Origin: Thermoleophilia bacterium
GTDB taxonomy: Bacteria > Actinomycetota > Thermoleophilia > Gaiellales > Gaiellaceae
Assembly: GCA_025927435.1 (NCBI GenBank)
Contig: JAICLM010000043.1
Span: 1-11,862 of the forward strand
DNA: 11,862 nt
Direction of reading: 5' to 3'
Shown here: piece by piece, positions 1 to 5,564 of the stretch
Position numbering within the stretch: the first letter of the stretch is position 1
Layout: every line of letters starts with the position of its first letter
The notes under the pieces: model-generated
Database searches by the model: none
The model's input: the letters and a program-made list of their open reading frames with translations, nothing else
Told to the model about the DNA's origin: nothing
Made by a program: the position numbers and the translations under genes

Positions 1-1
1 C

Positions 2-433
2 CGCCTGCCGATCCTGTGGCGCGCGCACGCCGGTGTCGACCGCGCCGCCGAGGTCGCGGACGCCGTCACCGTCTCGCTGCCCGCCGACGAGGACGAGGAT
101 CACGACGCGGCGCAACGTCGGCACGAGGAGGCGCTCGCGGCAGGTCTCGACTGCGCGGTCGAGGTGCGCAGCGAGGAGGAGCTCGAGCGAGCCCTGGAAG
201 TCCTCGACCCCGAGATCTTCCTTCTCGTGCCCCCGGAAGGCGACGAGGAGGAGCGGCTCGGGGCGGTGCTCGAGCTCCTCGCCGAGGTGCCCGCGGGCAA
301 GCTCGCGATCGCCGATCTGGCCCTGACGACCGAGCACGAGGTGCACGAGCTCGAGCGCGCCGGGGTGGACGCGGTGATCGTCCACGCTGCCGACGTGTCG
401 CCGCTCGCCGGCGAGGCTCCTCCGGAAGTTTGA
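2..433 (+). CDS. TrpC-like (indole-3-glycerol phosphate synthase-like) barrel protein, 3' part only
   Basis: The reading frame is open from the left edge of the window and ends at TGA 431-433, giving about 143 residues of the C-terminal part. The order of segments matches the second half of a TrpC (beta/alpha)8 barrel: an LPIL strand (LPVLRKDF in TrpC), then AGLDCAVEVRSEEELERAL (TrpC: lGLd.LVEVhdeeELerAL), then a strand IFLLVP, then LAIADLALTTEHEVHELERAGVDAVIV (TrpC: llVAESGIrt.eDv.rL..aGvdAvLV). The residues that carry out TrpC chemistry look absent: the RKDF lysine, the asparagine of INNRDL (here FLLVPPEGD) and the glutamate of ESGI (here ADLAL). I infer a catalytically inactive or repurposed paralogue, not a tryptophan enzyme. 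No other trp gene is in view. It overlaps the methyltransferase gene by 4 nt. The fold assignment is moderately sure and the function is unknown. Confidence 0.6.
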   Translation, partial: RLPILWRAHAGVDRAAEVADAVTVSLPADEDEDHDAAQRRHEEALAAGLDCAVEVRSEEELERALEVLDPEIFLLVPPEGDEEERLGAVLELLAEVPAGKLAIADLALTTEHEVHELERAGVDAVIVHAADVSPLAGEAPPEV

Positions 434-903
434 CCGGCGGCGCGACCGCGATTCCCGAGGTTCAGGCGCTCGTCCGCGTCCTGGCGACGGGTCGTGACGT
501 CGCCGAGCTCGGCGCCGCCTACGGCGAGACGGCCGCGCTGCTCGCCGAGACCGCGCGCTCGGTCGTCACCGTCGAGCTCGACCCCGGGCGCGTCGCGGTC
601 GCGCGCGAGCGCCTGCGTGGGATCGTCAACGTGGAGCTGCTCGAGGGGGACGCGTACGAGCAGCTGCGCGGACGCGGGCCTTTCGGCCTCGTCTTCGCCG
701 ACGGTGGACGCCCGTACGACTGGGAGGCGGTTCTCGCGCTCACCGAGCCGGGCGGCCTGATCGTCAAGGACGACCTGAGCCCCGGCCGCCCCGTCGAGGG
801 AGACGTCGTGCGCGAGTTCCTCCTGCGCGACCGGCGGCTCGCCGCGGCCGAGATCCTCGCCACGCCCGAGCTGGCGGTGATCGTCGCCTCCCGACTGAGG
901 TGA
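430..903 (+). CDS. O-methyltransferase-like SAM-dependent methyltransferase
   Basis: A 157-residue class I methyltransferase-like protein. The glycine-rich SAM-binding loop is VAELGAAYGETAALLAE (motif I, about residues 18-34). It is followed by the acidic strand end TVELDP, which should bind the ribose hydroxyls, then GDAYEQL, then the strand FGLVFADGG that resembles DlvFiDg of the O-methyltransferase family. The protein is shorter than typical members (about 200-220 residues), mainly at the N terminus. The start is TTG 430, the only usable start in this frame before motif I. It overlaps the previous stop as TTGA, so translation probably depends on re-initiation. The GGAAG at 424-428 is too close to the TTG to be an ordinary ribosome binding site. 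The substrate cannot be read from the sequence. Pairing with the TrpC-like gene suggests a shared role. Confidence 0.75.
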   Translation: MTGGATAIPEVQALVRVLATGRDVAELGAAYGETAALLAETARSVVTVELDPGRVAVARERLRGIVNVELLEGDAYEQLRGRGPFGLVFADGGRPYDWEAVLALTEPGGLIVKDDLSPGRPVEGDVVREFLLRDRRLAAAEILATPELAVIVASRLR

Positions 904-933
904 TTGATCGAAGACCCCGCGGGATTGCATACT
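904..933 (+). promoter_or_regulatory. Promoter of the cyclase-permease operon, probably leaderless
   Basis: TTGATC at 904-909, an 18-nt spacer and CATACT at 928-933 form a sigma70-type promoter that starts right after the methyltransferase stop. The -10 box ends 7 nt before the GTG at 941, and there is no Shine-Dalgarno sequence, so transcription would begin at or next to the start codon. Confidence 0.55.
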
Positions 934-940
934 CGTCCCC

Positions 941-1579
941 GTGCGGATCATCGACCTGAGCCACCACTACGCGGACGACATGCCGCTCTATCCCGGACTG
1001 CCGGCGCCGTCGTTCCACGACTTCGCGCAGGTGGAGAGGGACGGCTACGCGATGTCGGAGTACCGCCTGCTCAACCACATCGGCACCCACGTCGACCTGC
1101 CCTCGCACCAGGTCGCGGGCGGTGCGACGCTCGACGACATCCCGCTCGAGTCGTTCGTCACGGATGCCGTGATCGTCGACCTGTCCGGCCGCGAGCCGGG
1201 AGCCATCGGCTGGAACGAGCTCGAGCCGCTCGTCGGCGACCTCCGCACGGGCGACTGGCTCTTCGTCTACTCCGGCAACGGCCGGAACTGGGGGAGCGAC
1301 GACTACTGGACCGGCTGGTCGTACCCGGACGCCGAGGCGACGCGTGGGATCGTCGAGCGCGGCGCGGTCGGCGTCGGGTTCGACGGCCCGTCCGCGGACC
1401 CGGTCGACACGGAGACGTTCGAGCTGCACAAGGTCTGGCTGAGCGCAGGTCGAATGATCCTCGAGAACCTCACCAACCTCGACCTTCTGCCGGCGCGCAC
1501 CCAGATCGTCGTCGCGCCGCTGAAGGTGTGCGCGGCGAATGGAGCGCCCGCGCGTGTCCTCGCCCTCGTTCCCGACTAG
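941..1579 (+). CDS. Cyclase family metal-dependent hydrolase (kynurenine formamidase-like)
   Basis: A 212-residue protein of the cyclase family (PF04199), the fold of bacterial kynurenine formamidase KynB, isatin hydrolase and related amide or lactone hydrolases. The metal-binding signature HxGTHxDxPxH is complete, with H46, H50, D52 and H56. The second conserved pair is also present, H163 in FELHKVWL and E175 in ILENLTNLDLLP. The length is normal for the family, no signal peptide is visible, and the protein should be cytoplasmic. The GTG at 941 begins directly with the family's first strand (RIIDLSHHY), which supports this start. The permease gene begins 13 nt after the stop, so the permease may import the substrate. 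The true substrate is unknown. Kynurenine breakdown is not specifically supported, because no other kyn gene is in the window. Confidence 0.9.
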   Translation: MRIIDLSHHYADDMPLYPGLPAPSFHDFAQVERDGYAMSEYRLLNHIGTHVDLPSHQVAGGATLDDIPLESFVTDAVIVDLSGREPGAIGWNELEPLVGDLRTGDWLFVYSGNGRNWGSDDYWTGWSYPDAEATRGIVERGAVGVGFDGPSADPVDTETFELHKVWLSAGRMILENLTNLDLLPARTQIVVAPLKVCAANGAPARVLALVPD

Positions 1580-1582
1580 CAG

Positions 1583-1587
1583 GGAGG
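1583..1587 (+). promoter_or_regulatory. Ribosome binding site of the permease
   Basis: GGAGG lies 5 nt before ATG 1593. This decides the permease start in favour of 1593 over an upstream in-frame ATG at 1539 inside the cyclase gene. Confidence 0.75.
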
Positions 1588-1592
1588 GAAAG

Positions 1593-3062
1593 ATGCTCGA
1601 ATCGATCAGCCGCGTCGGAACCCTCCGCCGCGGCATCCTCGGCCTGGGGGAGACGTTCGGCCTCTCCCTCGCGCTGCTCGCCCTCGTCATGGCCAGCTCG
1701 CTCGCGACGAGCGGCGCGGCAGGCTTCGCAGGGCCCACCGTTCCGCTCGTCTATCTCACGGCCGGTTTCGGCTCGCTCTGCCTGGCGTCCGTGATCATCC
1801 GCTTCACCCGGCGCATGGCCAGCGCCGGCGGCCTCTACACCTACACGGCGCGCGGCCTCAACAGCAACGCCGGGTTCATCGGCGGCTGGCTCTACTCATG
1901 GGGCTTCGCCGCGGGGATCTCGTTCGTCCTCATCATCTCGTCGTTCTTCCTCTCGACCGTCCTGACGGTGCACACGTCGCTCGACCTGAGCTGGTTCCAG
2001 TGCTTCTGGATCCTCGTCGCGCTGCTGACCGTGTTCGCCTTGCTCGGCATCCGCTTCTCGACGCGGACGCAGCTCGTGTTCGCCGGCCTCGGCGTGCTCC
2101 TGCTCGTGATCCTCGCCTGCGTGATCCTCGGCAAGGGCGGCGCCCACGGAGTGACGCTCCAGCCGTTCAACTTCCACAACGCCGGCAGCGCCCACGACTT
2201 CTTCTACGCGATGGTCTTCGCGTTCACGGGATTCATCGGCTTCGAAGCGGCGGCCTCGCTCGGCGAAGAGTCGGCGGAGCCGCTCAAGATGATCCCGAAG
2301 GCGATCCTCTCCGCCGTGCTCGTCGCGCTCGTCTTCTACGTCTTCGTGACGTGGGCGATGTCGCTCGGCTTCGGCGTGGACAATGCAGCCGCCTGGGCGA
2401 GCAACCCCGGGGCGCTCGACGCGCTCGCGACGCAGTACGTGGGCAGCTGGTTCGCCACGCTCGTCGACGTCGCCGTCGTGGTCGACGCCTTCGTCGCGGC
2501 GCTCGCCGGAACCGCGCTCGTCTCCCGTACGGCGTTCGCCATGGGACGCGAGGGCGGCCTGCCGAAGGTTTTCGCGTGGACGCATCCGCGCTTCAAGACG
2601 CCGTGGGTCGCGATCGTCTCCTCGCTCGTCCTGACGGTGATCCTCGTCAGCTGGCTCGCCCGCGGTGTCTGGAACGACCCGTTCACGTACTTCGCCTTCA
2701 TGGCGACGACCGCGACGTTCGGGATCCTCGGCATGTACATCCTCGTTGCGCTCGGCGGGATGGCCTACTTCTGGCGGACGAGGGCGACGTCGGCGGTCGC
2801 CTACAACGTGCTCTGGGACATCCTCCTGCCGCTGATCGCCATCGTCGTCTGCGGGCTGACGATCTACTGGTCGATCACGCCGCGGCCGGACAAGCCGGTC
2901 AGCTACTCGATCTGGGTCGCGCTCGTCTGGCTGGGGCTCGGCCTGGTGTACCTCCTCGTCCTGCGCCTCCGAGCGCCCGAGAAGGTCGCGCAGTTCGGCT
3001 CCGTGCTGGCGGAGGGAGGCGAGGCGGACGCGCCGCCCACGGCCGAGGCGGTTCCGACCTAG
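1593..3062 (+). CDS. APC superfamily amino acid permease
   Basis: A 489-residue, very hydrophobic protein with about 12 membrane segments, the usual size and layout of the amino acid-polyamine-organocation (APC) superfamily of secondary transporters in the cytoplasmic membrane. Family hallmarks are the N-terminal GETFGLSLALLALVMASS helix with a following glycine-rich stretch, RRMASAGGLYTYTARGLN near residues 73-90, and the signature FTGFIGFEAAASLGEE at 211-226 followed by AEPLKMIPKAI. A later helix ends in SRTAFAMGREGGLPKVFAWTHP, also typical. The last 25 residues form a polar cytoplasmic tail. It is probably co-transcribed with the cyclase gene. The substrate is likely an amino acid or a related amide or amine, inferred from the family and the neighbour. 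Its TAG shares a CTAG with the stop of the convergent phosphofructokinase gene. Confidence 0.92.
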   Translation: MLESISRVGTLRRGILGLGETFGLSLALLALVMASSLATSGAAGFAGPTVPLVYLTAGFGSLCLASVIIRFTRRMASAGGLYTYTARGLNSNAGFIGGWLYSWGFAAGISFVLIISSFFLSTVLTVHTSLDLSWFQCFWILVALLTVFALLGIRFSTRTQLVFAGLGVLLLVILACVILGKGGAHGVTLQPFNFHNAGSAHDFFYAMVFAFTGFIGFEAAASLGEESAEPLKMIPKAILSAVLVALVFYVFVTWAMSLGFGVDNAAAWASNPGALDALATQYVGSWFATLVDVAVVVDAFVAALAGTALVSRTAFAMGREGGLPKVFAWTHPRFKTPWVAIVSSLVLTVILVSWLARGVWNDPFTYFAFMATTATFGILGMYILVALGGMAYFWRTRATSAVAYNVLWDILLPLIAIVVCGLTIYWSITPRPDKPVSYSIWVALVWLGLGLVYLLVLRLRAPEKVAQFGSVLAEGGEADAPPTAEAVPT

Positions 3063-4090
3063 CCGAAGAAGGCCCGCGCGACGTCGTACCACTCGCGCGG
3101 CACGACCTTCAGCTTCGCGGTTGCTTCTGCGAGCGGGACGGCGACCACGTCGTCCCCTCGCAGAGCGGCCATCTGCCCGAACTCGCCGCGGAGCGCGAGA
3201 TCGGCCGCCTCGAGCCCGAACCGCGTGGCGAGGACGCGGTCTCGCGGCGTGGGGGAGCCACCGCGCTGCACGTGGCCCAGCACGGTGACGCGGGTCTCGA
3301 AGCCCGTCCGCTCCTCGATCTCCCGTCCGAGCGCGTCGCCGACGCCCCGCTTCCCCAGGACCACATGCCCGAACTGGTCCTGTTCCCCGGCGTCCTCGAG
3401 CCCGGGGAGCTCGCACCCCTCGCTGACGACGACGATGGAGAAGTTCTTGCCGCGGGCGTGCCGTTTGCGGATGCTCTCCGCGACCTCCTCGAAGTCGACC
3501 GGGATCTCCGGGACGAGGATCACGTCGGCGCCACCCGCGATCCCGCTCATCACCGCGATCCAGCCCGTGTGGCGGCCCATCACCTCGACGACCATGACGC
3601 GGTTGTGCGACTCGGCGGTCGTATGCAGGCGGTCGATCGCCTCCGTCGCGATGAAGACAGCGGTGTCGAAACCGAAGGTGTAGTCGGTTCCCGACAGATC
3701 GTTGTCGATCGTCTTCGGCACGCCGACGACCGGGAGCTGATGCTCCGCATGGAGGCGGGCTGCGACGCCGAGCGTGTCCTCGCCCCCGATCGCGACGAGG
3801 GCGTCGAGGCCCCGGTCCGAGAAGTTCTGGAGCACGCGCTCGACTCCGCCCTCGAGCTTGAACGGGTTGGTGCGGCTCGTGCCGATGATCGTCCCGCCGC
3901 GCGGCAGGATTCCCGACACCTGCTGGGGGCCGAGGTCCTCGAAGATCGGCTCGACGAGCCCGCGCCAGCCCTCGCGCACCGCGACGACGTCCCAGCCGGC
4001 CGCATCCGCGCGCCGGACGACCGCGCGGATGACCGCGTTGAGCCCGGGGCAGTCGCCGCCGCCGGTGAGGATGCCGACGCTCTTCGCCAT
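3059..4090 (-). CDS. pfp: 6-phosphofructokinase, pyrophosphate-type active-site signature
   Basis: A 343-residue PfkA-family enzyme that phosphorylates fructose 6-phosphate to fructose 1,6-bisphosphate in glycolysis. The nucleotide-loop motif TGGGDCPGLNAVIRA lies at 9-23, the phosphoryl-donor motif GGEDT at 102-106 and the catalytic motif PKTIDND at 125-131 with base D129. Also present are MGRHTGWIA (171-179), SEGCELPG (223-230) and LGHVQRGGSPTPRDR (271-285). In E. coli ATP-PFK the positions matching D105 and K126 are both glycine (G104 and G124). Asp and Lys there are the known signature of PPi-dependent enzymes such as that of Amycolatopsis methanolica, where the reaction is reversible. I therefore infer PPi use, although some family members with mixed residues use other donors. 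The ATG at 4090 follows a TAGGCT box by 8 nt, suggesting a leaderless mRNA. Confidence 0.93.
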   Translation of the reverse strand: MAKSVGILTGGGDCPGLNAVIRAVVRRADAAGWDVVAVREGWRGLVEPIFEDLGPQQVSGILPRGGTIIGTSRTNPFKLEGGVERVLQNFSDRGLDALVAIGGEDTLGVAARLHAEHQLPVVGVPKTIDNDLSGTDYTFGFDTAVFIATEAIDRLHTTAESHNRVMVVEVMGRHTGWIAVMSGIAGGADVILVPEIPVDFEEVAESIRKRHARGKNFSIVVVSEGCELPGLEDAGEQDQFGHVVLGKRGVGDALGREIEERTGFETRVTVLGHVQRGGSPTPRDRVLATRFGLEAADLALRGEFGQMAALRGDDVVAVPLAEATAKLKVVPREWYDVARAFFG

Positions 4091-4098
4091 CGCGGCCG

Positions 4099-4104
4099 AG
4101 CCTA
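4099..4104 (-). promoter_or_regulatory. -10 box of the phosphofructokinase gene, leaderless type
   Basis: On the minus strand TAGGCT fits TANNNT and ends 8 nt before ATG 4090. There is no Shine-Dalgarno sequence in between and no recognisable -35 box. Confidence 0.45.
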
Positions 4105-4124
4105 GATGCTCCGGCCGAGCGGCG

Positions 4125-4130
4125 TACCAT
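4125..4130 (+). promoter_or_regulatory. -10 box of the small membrane protein gene, leaderless type
   Basis: TACCAT fits TANNNT and ends 6 nt before GTG 4137. It lies back to back with the phosphofructokinase -10 in a 46-nt divergent intergenic region. No clear -35 box is visible. Confidence 0.4.
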
Positions 4131-4136
4131 GGTCGC

Positions 4137-4511
4137 GTGACCGTGCAACAGCACGCGAGCCGGACCTCGTCTCACCTCGGTGGTTGCGTCGGCTTCTGGC
4201 TGTGGGCGCTTGTCGGCGCCGGGATGGTGTTCGGGATGATCAGCTTCATCGTCTTCTTCCTGATCCCGCCGATCGTGCTCGTCGTGTGGCTGATGCGGCG
4301 GTCGCGCTGGACGGACGGCCCGGTTCTGACCGGAATCATCGCCGGGGCCGGGGTGCCGCTCCTGGTCGTCGCGGGGCTGCAGTGGAACGCCTGGCACGAC
4401 CGCGTCGTCGGCGACGACACGCCGAATCCCTTCTACTGGGGCGGGGTCGGCCTCTTCCTGTTCGCAGCTGGGATTGCGGCGTACGAGGTCGCCCGGCGCC
4501 GCATCCCTTAG
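4137..4511 (+). CDS. Small membrane protein of unknown function
   Basis: 124 residues with three to four predicted membrane segments. After a polar N terminus (about 15 residues), GFWLWALVGAGMVFGMISFIVFFLIPPIVLVVWLM gives one or two helices and is followed by positive residues RRSRW. GVPLLVVAGL lies inside a further helix at about 60-80, and the last helix is GGVGLFLFAAGIAAYEVA, before a final RRRIP. By the positive-inside rule the RRSRW loop and the C terminus should be cytoplasmic. I do not recognise a family. The GTG at 4137 is chosen because it follows a TANNNT box by 6 nt and precedes the membrane part directly. The longer upstream frame is antisense to the phosphofructokinase gene. It is probably a single-gene transcript that ends next to the tRNA gene. 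Confidence 0.7.
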   Translation: MTVQQHASRTSSHLGGCVGFWLWALVGAGMVFGMISFIVFFLIPPIVLVVWLMRRSRWTDGPVLTGIIAGAGVPLLVVAGLQWNAWHDRVVGDDTPNPFYWGGVGLFLFAAGIAAYEVARRRIP

Positions 4512-4519
4512 ACGATCAG

Positions 4520-4603
4520 TGCCGAAGGTGGGAATCGAACCCACACGGCCCGAAGGCCACCGGATTTTGAGTCCGGCGCGTCTGCCAGTTCCGCCACTTC
4601 GGC
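4520..4603 (-). tRNA. tRNA-Leu (anticodon CAA)
   Basis: On the minus strand the 7-bp acceptor stem is GCCGAAG / CTTCGGC with discriminator A at 4520. The D-arm region GTGGCGGAACTGGCAGACGC is typical of tRNA-Leu. The anticodon stem CCGGA/TCCGG closes the loop CTCAAAA, whose anticodon CAA reads UUG. A long variable arm with a GGCC-TTCG-GGCC hairpin marks class II, and the T loop is GTTCGATTC. The length is 84 nt. CCA is not encoded (CTG follows), so it must be added after transcription. Confidence 0.96.
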
Positions 4604-4612
4604 CTGCCCTGC

Positions 4613-4618
4613 ATGGTA
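4613..4618 (-). promoter_or_regulatory. Possible -10 box of tRNA-Leu
   Basis: TACCAT on the minus strand ends 9 nt before the mature 5' end of the tRNA. The expected -35 area (about 4636-4641) falls inside the antitoxin operator palindrome and has no good -35 match. Confidence 0.35.
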
Positions 4619-4625
4619 CGTCACT

Positions 4626-4673
4626 GGTTAGCGCAACATATCTCGTTGCGCAACGAGATGCGTTGCGCTAGCC
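4626..4673. promoter_or_regulatory. Double-dyad operator of the toxin-antitoxin operon
   Basis: A 48-bp near-perfect palindrome centred between 4649 and 4650, with a perfect 20-bp core at 4640-4659. It can also be read as two overlapping copies of GCGCAAC-N7-GTTGCGC, at 4631-4651 and 4648-4668, with a 17-bp period and a shared GCGC. Palindromes at toxin-antitoxin promoters are normally bound by the antitoxin or the complex, so I infer autorepression. It covers the antitoxin -35 box and spacer and reaches into the -10 box. It lies between divergent tRNA-Leu and antitoxin genes. Confidence 0.8.
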
Positions 4674-4674
4674 T
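4646..4674 (+). promoter_or_regulatory. Promoter of the antitoxin-toxin operon, leaderless
   Basis: TTGCGC at 4646-4651, a 17-nt spacer and TAGCCT at 4669-4674 form a sigma70-type promoter embedded in the operator. The -10 box ends 6 nt before ATG 4681 and there is no Shine-Dalgarno sequence, so the mRNA is probably leaderless. Confidence 0.6.
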
Positions 4675-4680
4675 GAGACC

Positions 4681-5013
4681 ATGGCAGTCGCGATCGCAAC
4701 GAAGGTAGACGCGCTCCGCATCGACTTCGGCTCCTCCGCGCGTCTCGCAGACATGCTCGGCGTCAGCCGCGCCCAGGTCACGCGCTGGCTGCGAGGGTCC
4801 GGGATCGACCCCCTCAACGCCGAGAAGGTCGACCTGCTCGAGCTCGTCTGGTCGAACCTGCTGCGTCTCTACGAGCGCGAGGCGGCGCTCGCCTGGCTCT
4901 TCGGGCTCAATCCGGTGCTCGGAGACCGTCGCCCGATCGACCTGATCCGGGAGGGACGCACCGAGGAGCTGATGCGGGCGATCAGGGCCGAGCGCTCCGA
5001 CTCCTTCGCGTGA
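4681..5013 (+). CDS. Xre/MbcA/ParS-type antitoxin
   Basis: 110 residues. The first part is a helix-turn-helix (about 18-42, ARLADMLGVSRAQVTRWLRGSG), which should bind the palindrome just upstream. The C-terminal part (about 68-104, AALAWLFGLNPVLGDRRPIDLIREGRTEELMRAI) matches the MbcA/ParS/Xre toxin-binding domain (formerly DUF2384), whose typical form is WL..pn..LgG..P.dll..G. In this family the antitoxin blocks the active site of a RES-domain toxin and represses the operon. The ATG at 4681 is supported by the promoter 6 nt upstream. The stop overlaps the toxin start as GTGA, which fits coupled synthesis of the two partners. Assignment is firm from both domains and the neighbour. Confidence 0.92.
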   Translation: MAVAIATKVDALRIDFGSSARLADMLGVSRAQVTRWLRGSGIDPLNAEKVDLLELVWSNLLRLYEREAALAWLFGLNPVLGDRRPIDLIREGRTEELMRAIRAERSDSFA

Positions 5014-5564
5014 TCCTCCACCGGTGCCTGGCGTGGAACGAGCGCGCCGCGCCGGATTCCCCGGACAGCGCCCTCTGGTTCCCGCGCCCGTACCAGGGCG
5101 AGGGCCGCCACGACAACCCGGCCGCGTACGGCTGCCTCTACCTCTCCGAACAGCCGCTCTCCTGCATCGTCGAGCAACTCGGGCGGTTTCGCGGCCAGCG
5201 GCTGACGCCTGCCTTGCTCCGCCGGCGTGGACTGCCGCTCGCACTCGCGGAGCTCGAGCTCGCCGACGACGCGCAGCTGATCGACCTCGACGATCCCGCG
5301 GTGCTGCGCCGCGAGCGGCTCCGTCCCTCCCGGGTAGCCACCCGTGACCGGGGCCTGACCCAGCCGCAGGCGCTTGCGCTGCATGACAGGCACGCGGACG
5401 CCGCCGGCCTGCGGTGGTGGTCGACGTTCGAGTCGCAATGGCTGAACGTGACGCTGTTCGACCGCGCCGCGCCGTCGCTGCGGCTCGTCTCGGTGAGGGC
5501 GCTCGACGTGGTCGACGACGAGATCGCGGCTGCTGCCGACGTTCTCGGCTTACGCCTCGCCTGA
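5010..5564 (+). CDS. RES-domain toxin
   Basis: 184 residues. RES domains are named after conserved Arg, Glu and Ser and resemble ADP-ribosyltransferases. Known members degrade or phosphorolyse NAD+ (MbcT, Res) or ADP-ribosylate a target (ParT). Visible elements are R5 in ILHRCLAW, the stretch PYQGEGRHDNPAAYGCLYLSE (about 28-47, with R33 and Y44), E55 in CIVEQLGRF and S138 in GLRWWSTFESQWLNVTLF. Expected effect is growth arrest when free of antitoxin. The start GTG 5010 overlaps the antitoxin stop by 4 nt and no separate promoter is seen. The 3' end overlaps the convergent LarA-like gene by 15 nt. The reading frame is intact, so the module is probably functional. Which NAD-linked reaction it performs cannot be told from sequence. 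Confidence 0.9.
   Translation: MILHRCLAWNERAAPDSPDSALWFPRPYQGEGRHDNPAAYGCLYLSEQPLSCIVEQLGRFRGQRLTPALLRRRGLPLALAELELADDAQLIDLDDPAVLRRERLRPSRVATRDRGLTQPQALALHDRHADAAGLRWWSTFESQWLNVTLFDRAAPSLRLVSVRALDVVDDEIAAAADVLGLRLA

Noticed and set aside
16..429. Long N-terminal extension of the methyltransferase frame upstream of TTG 430
   Set aside because: The translation is Arg/Gly/Ala low-complexity and lies in another frame of the TrpC-like gene, typical of a GC-rich shadow.
2..433. Functional tryptophan-biosynthesis trpC
   Set aside because: The motifs that carry TrpC catalytic residues are all replaced and no other trp genes are present.
1896..4544. Very long minus-strand open frame opposite the permease and running past PFK, and similar long frames opposite polA (7941-10580) and the toxin region (4621-6990)
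   Set aside because: Composition is Arg/Asp/Glu/Gly/His-rich without domains, and each frame runs across several well-identified genes. These are shadows caused by high GC content.
4520..5564. Genomic island integrated at tRNA-Leu carrying the toxin-antitoxin genes
   Set aside because: The module lies on the 5' side of the tRNA, no integrase is present, and I see no repeat of the tRNA 3' end in the window.
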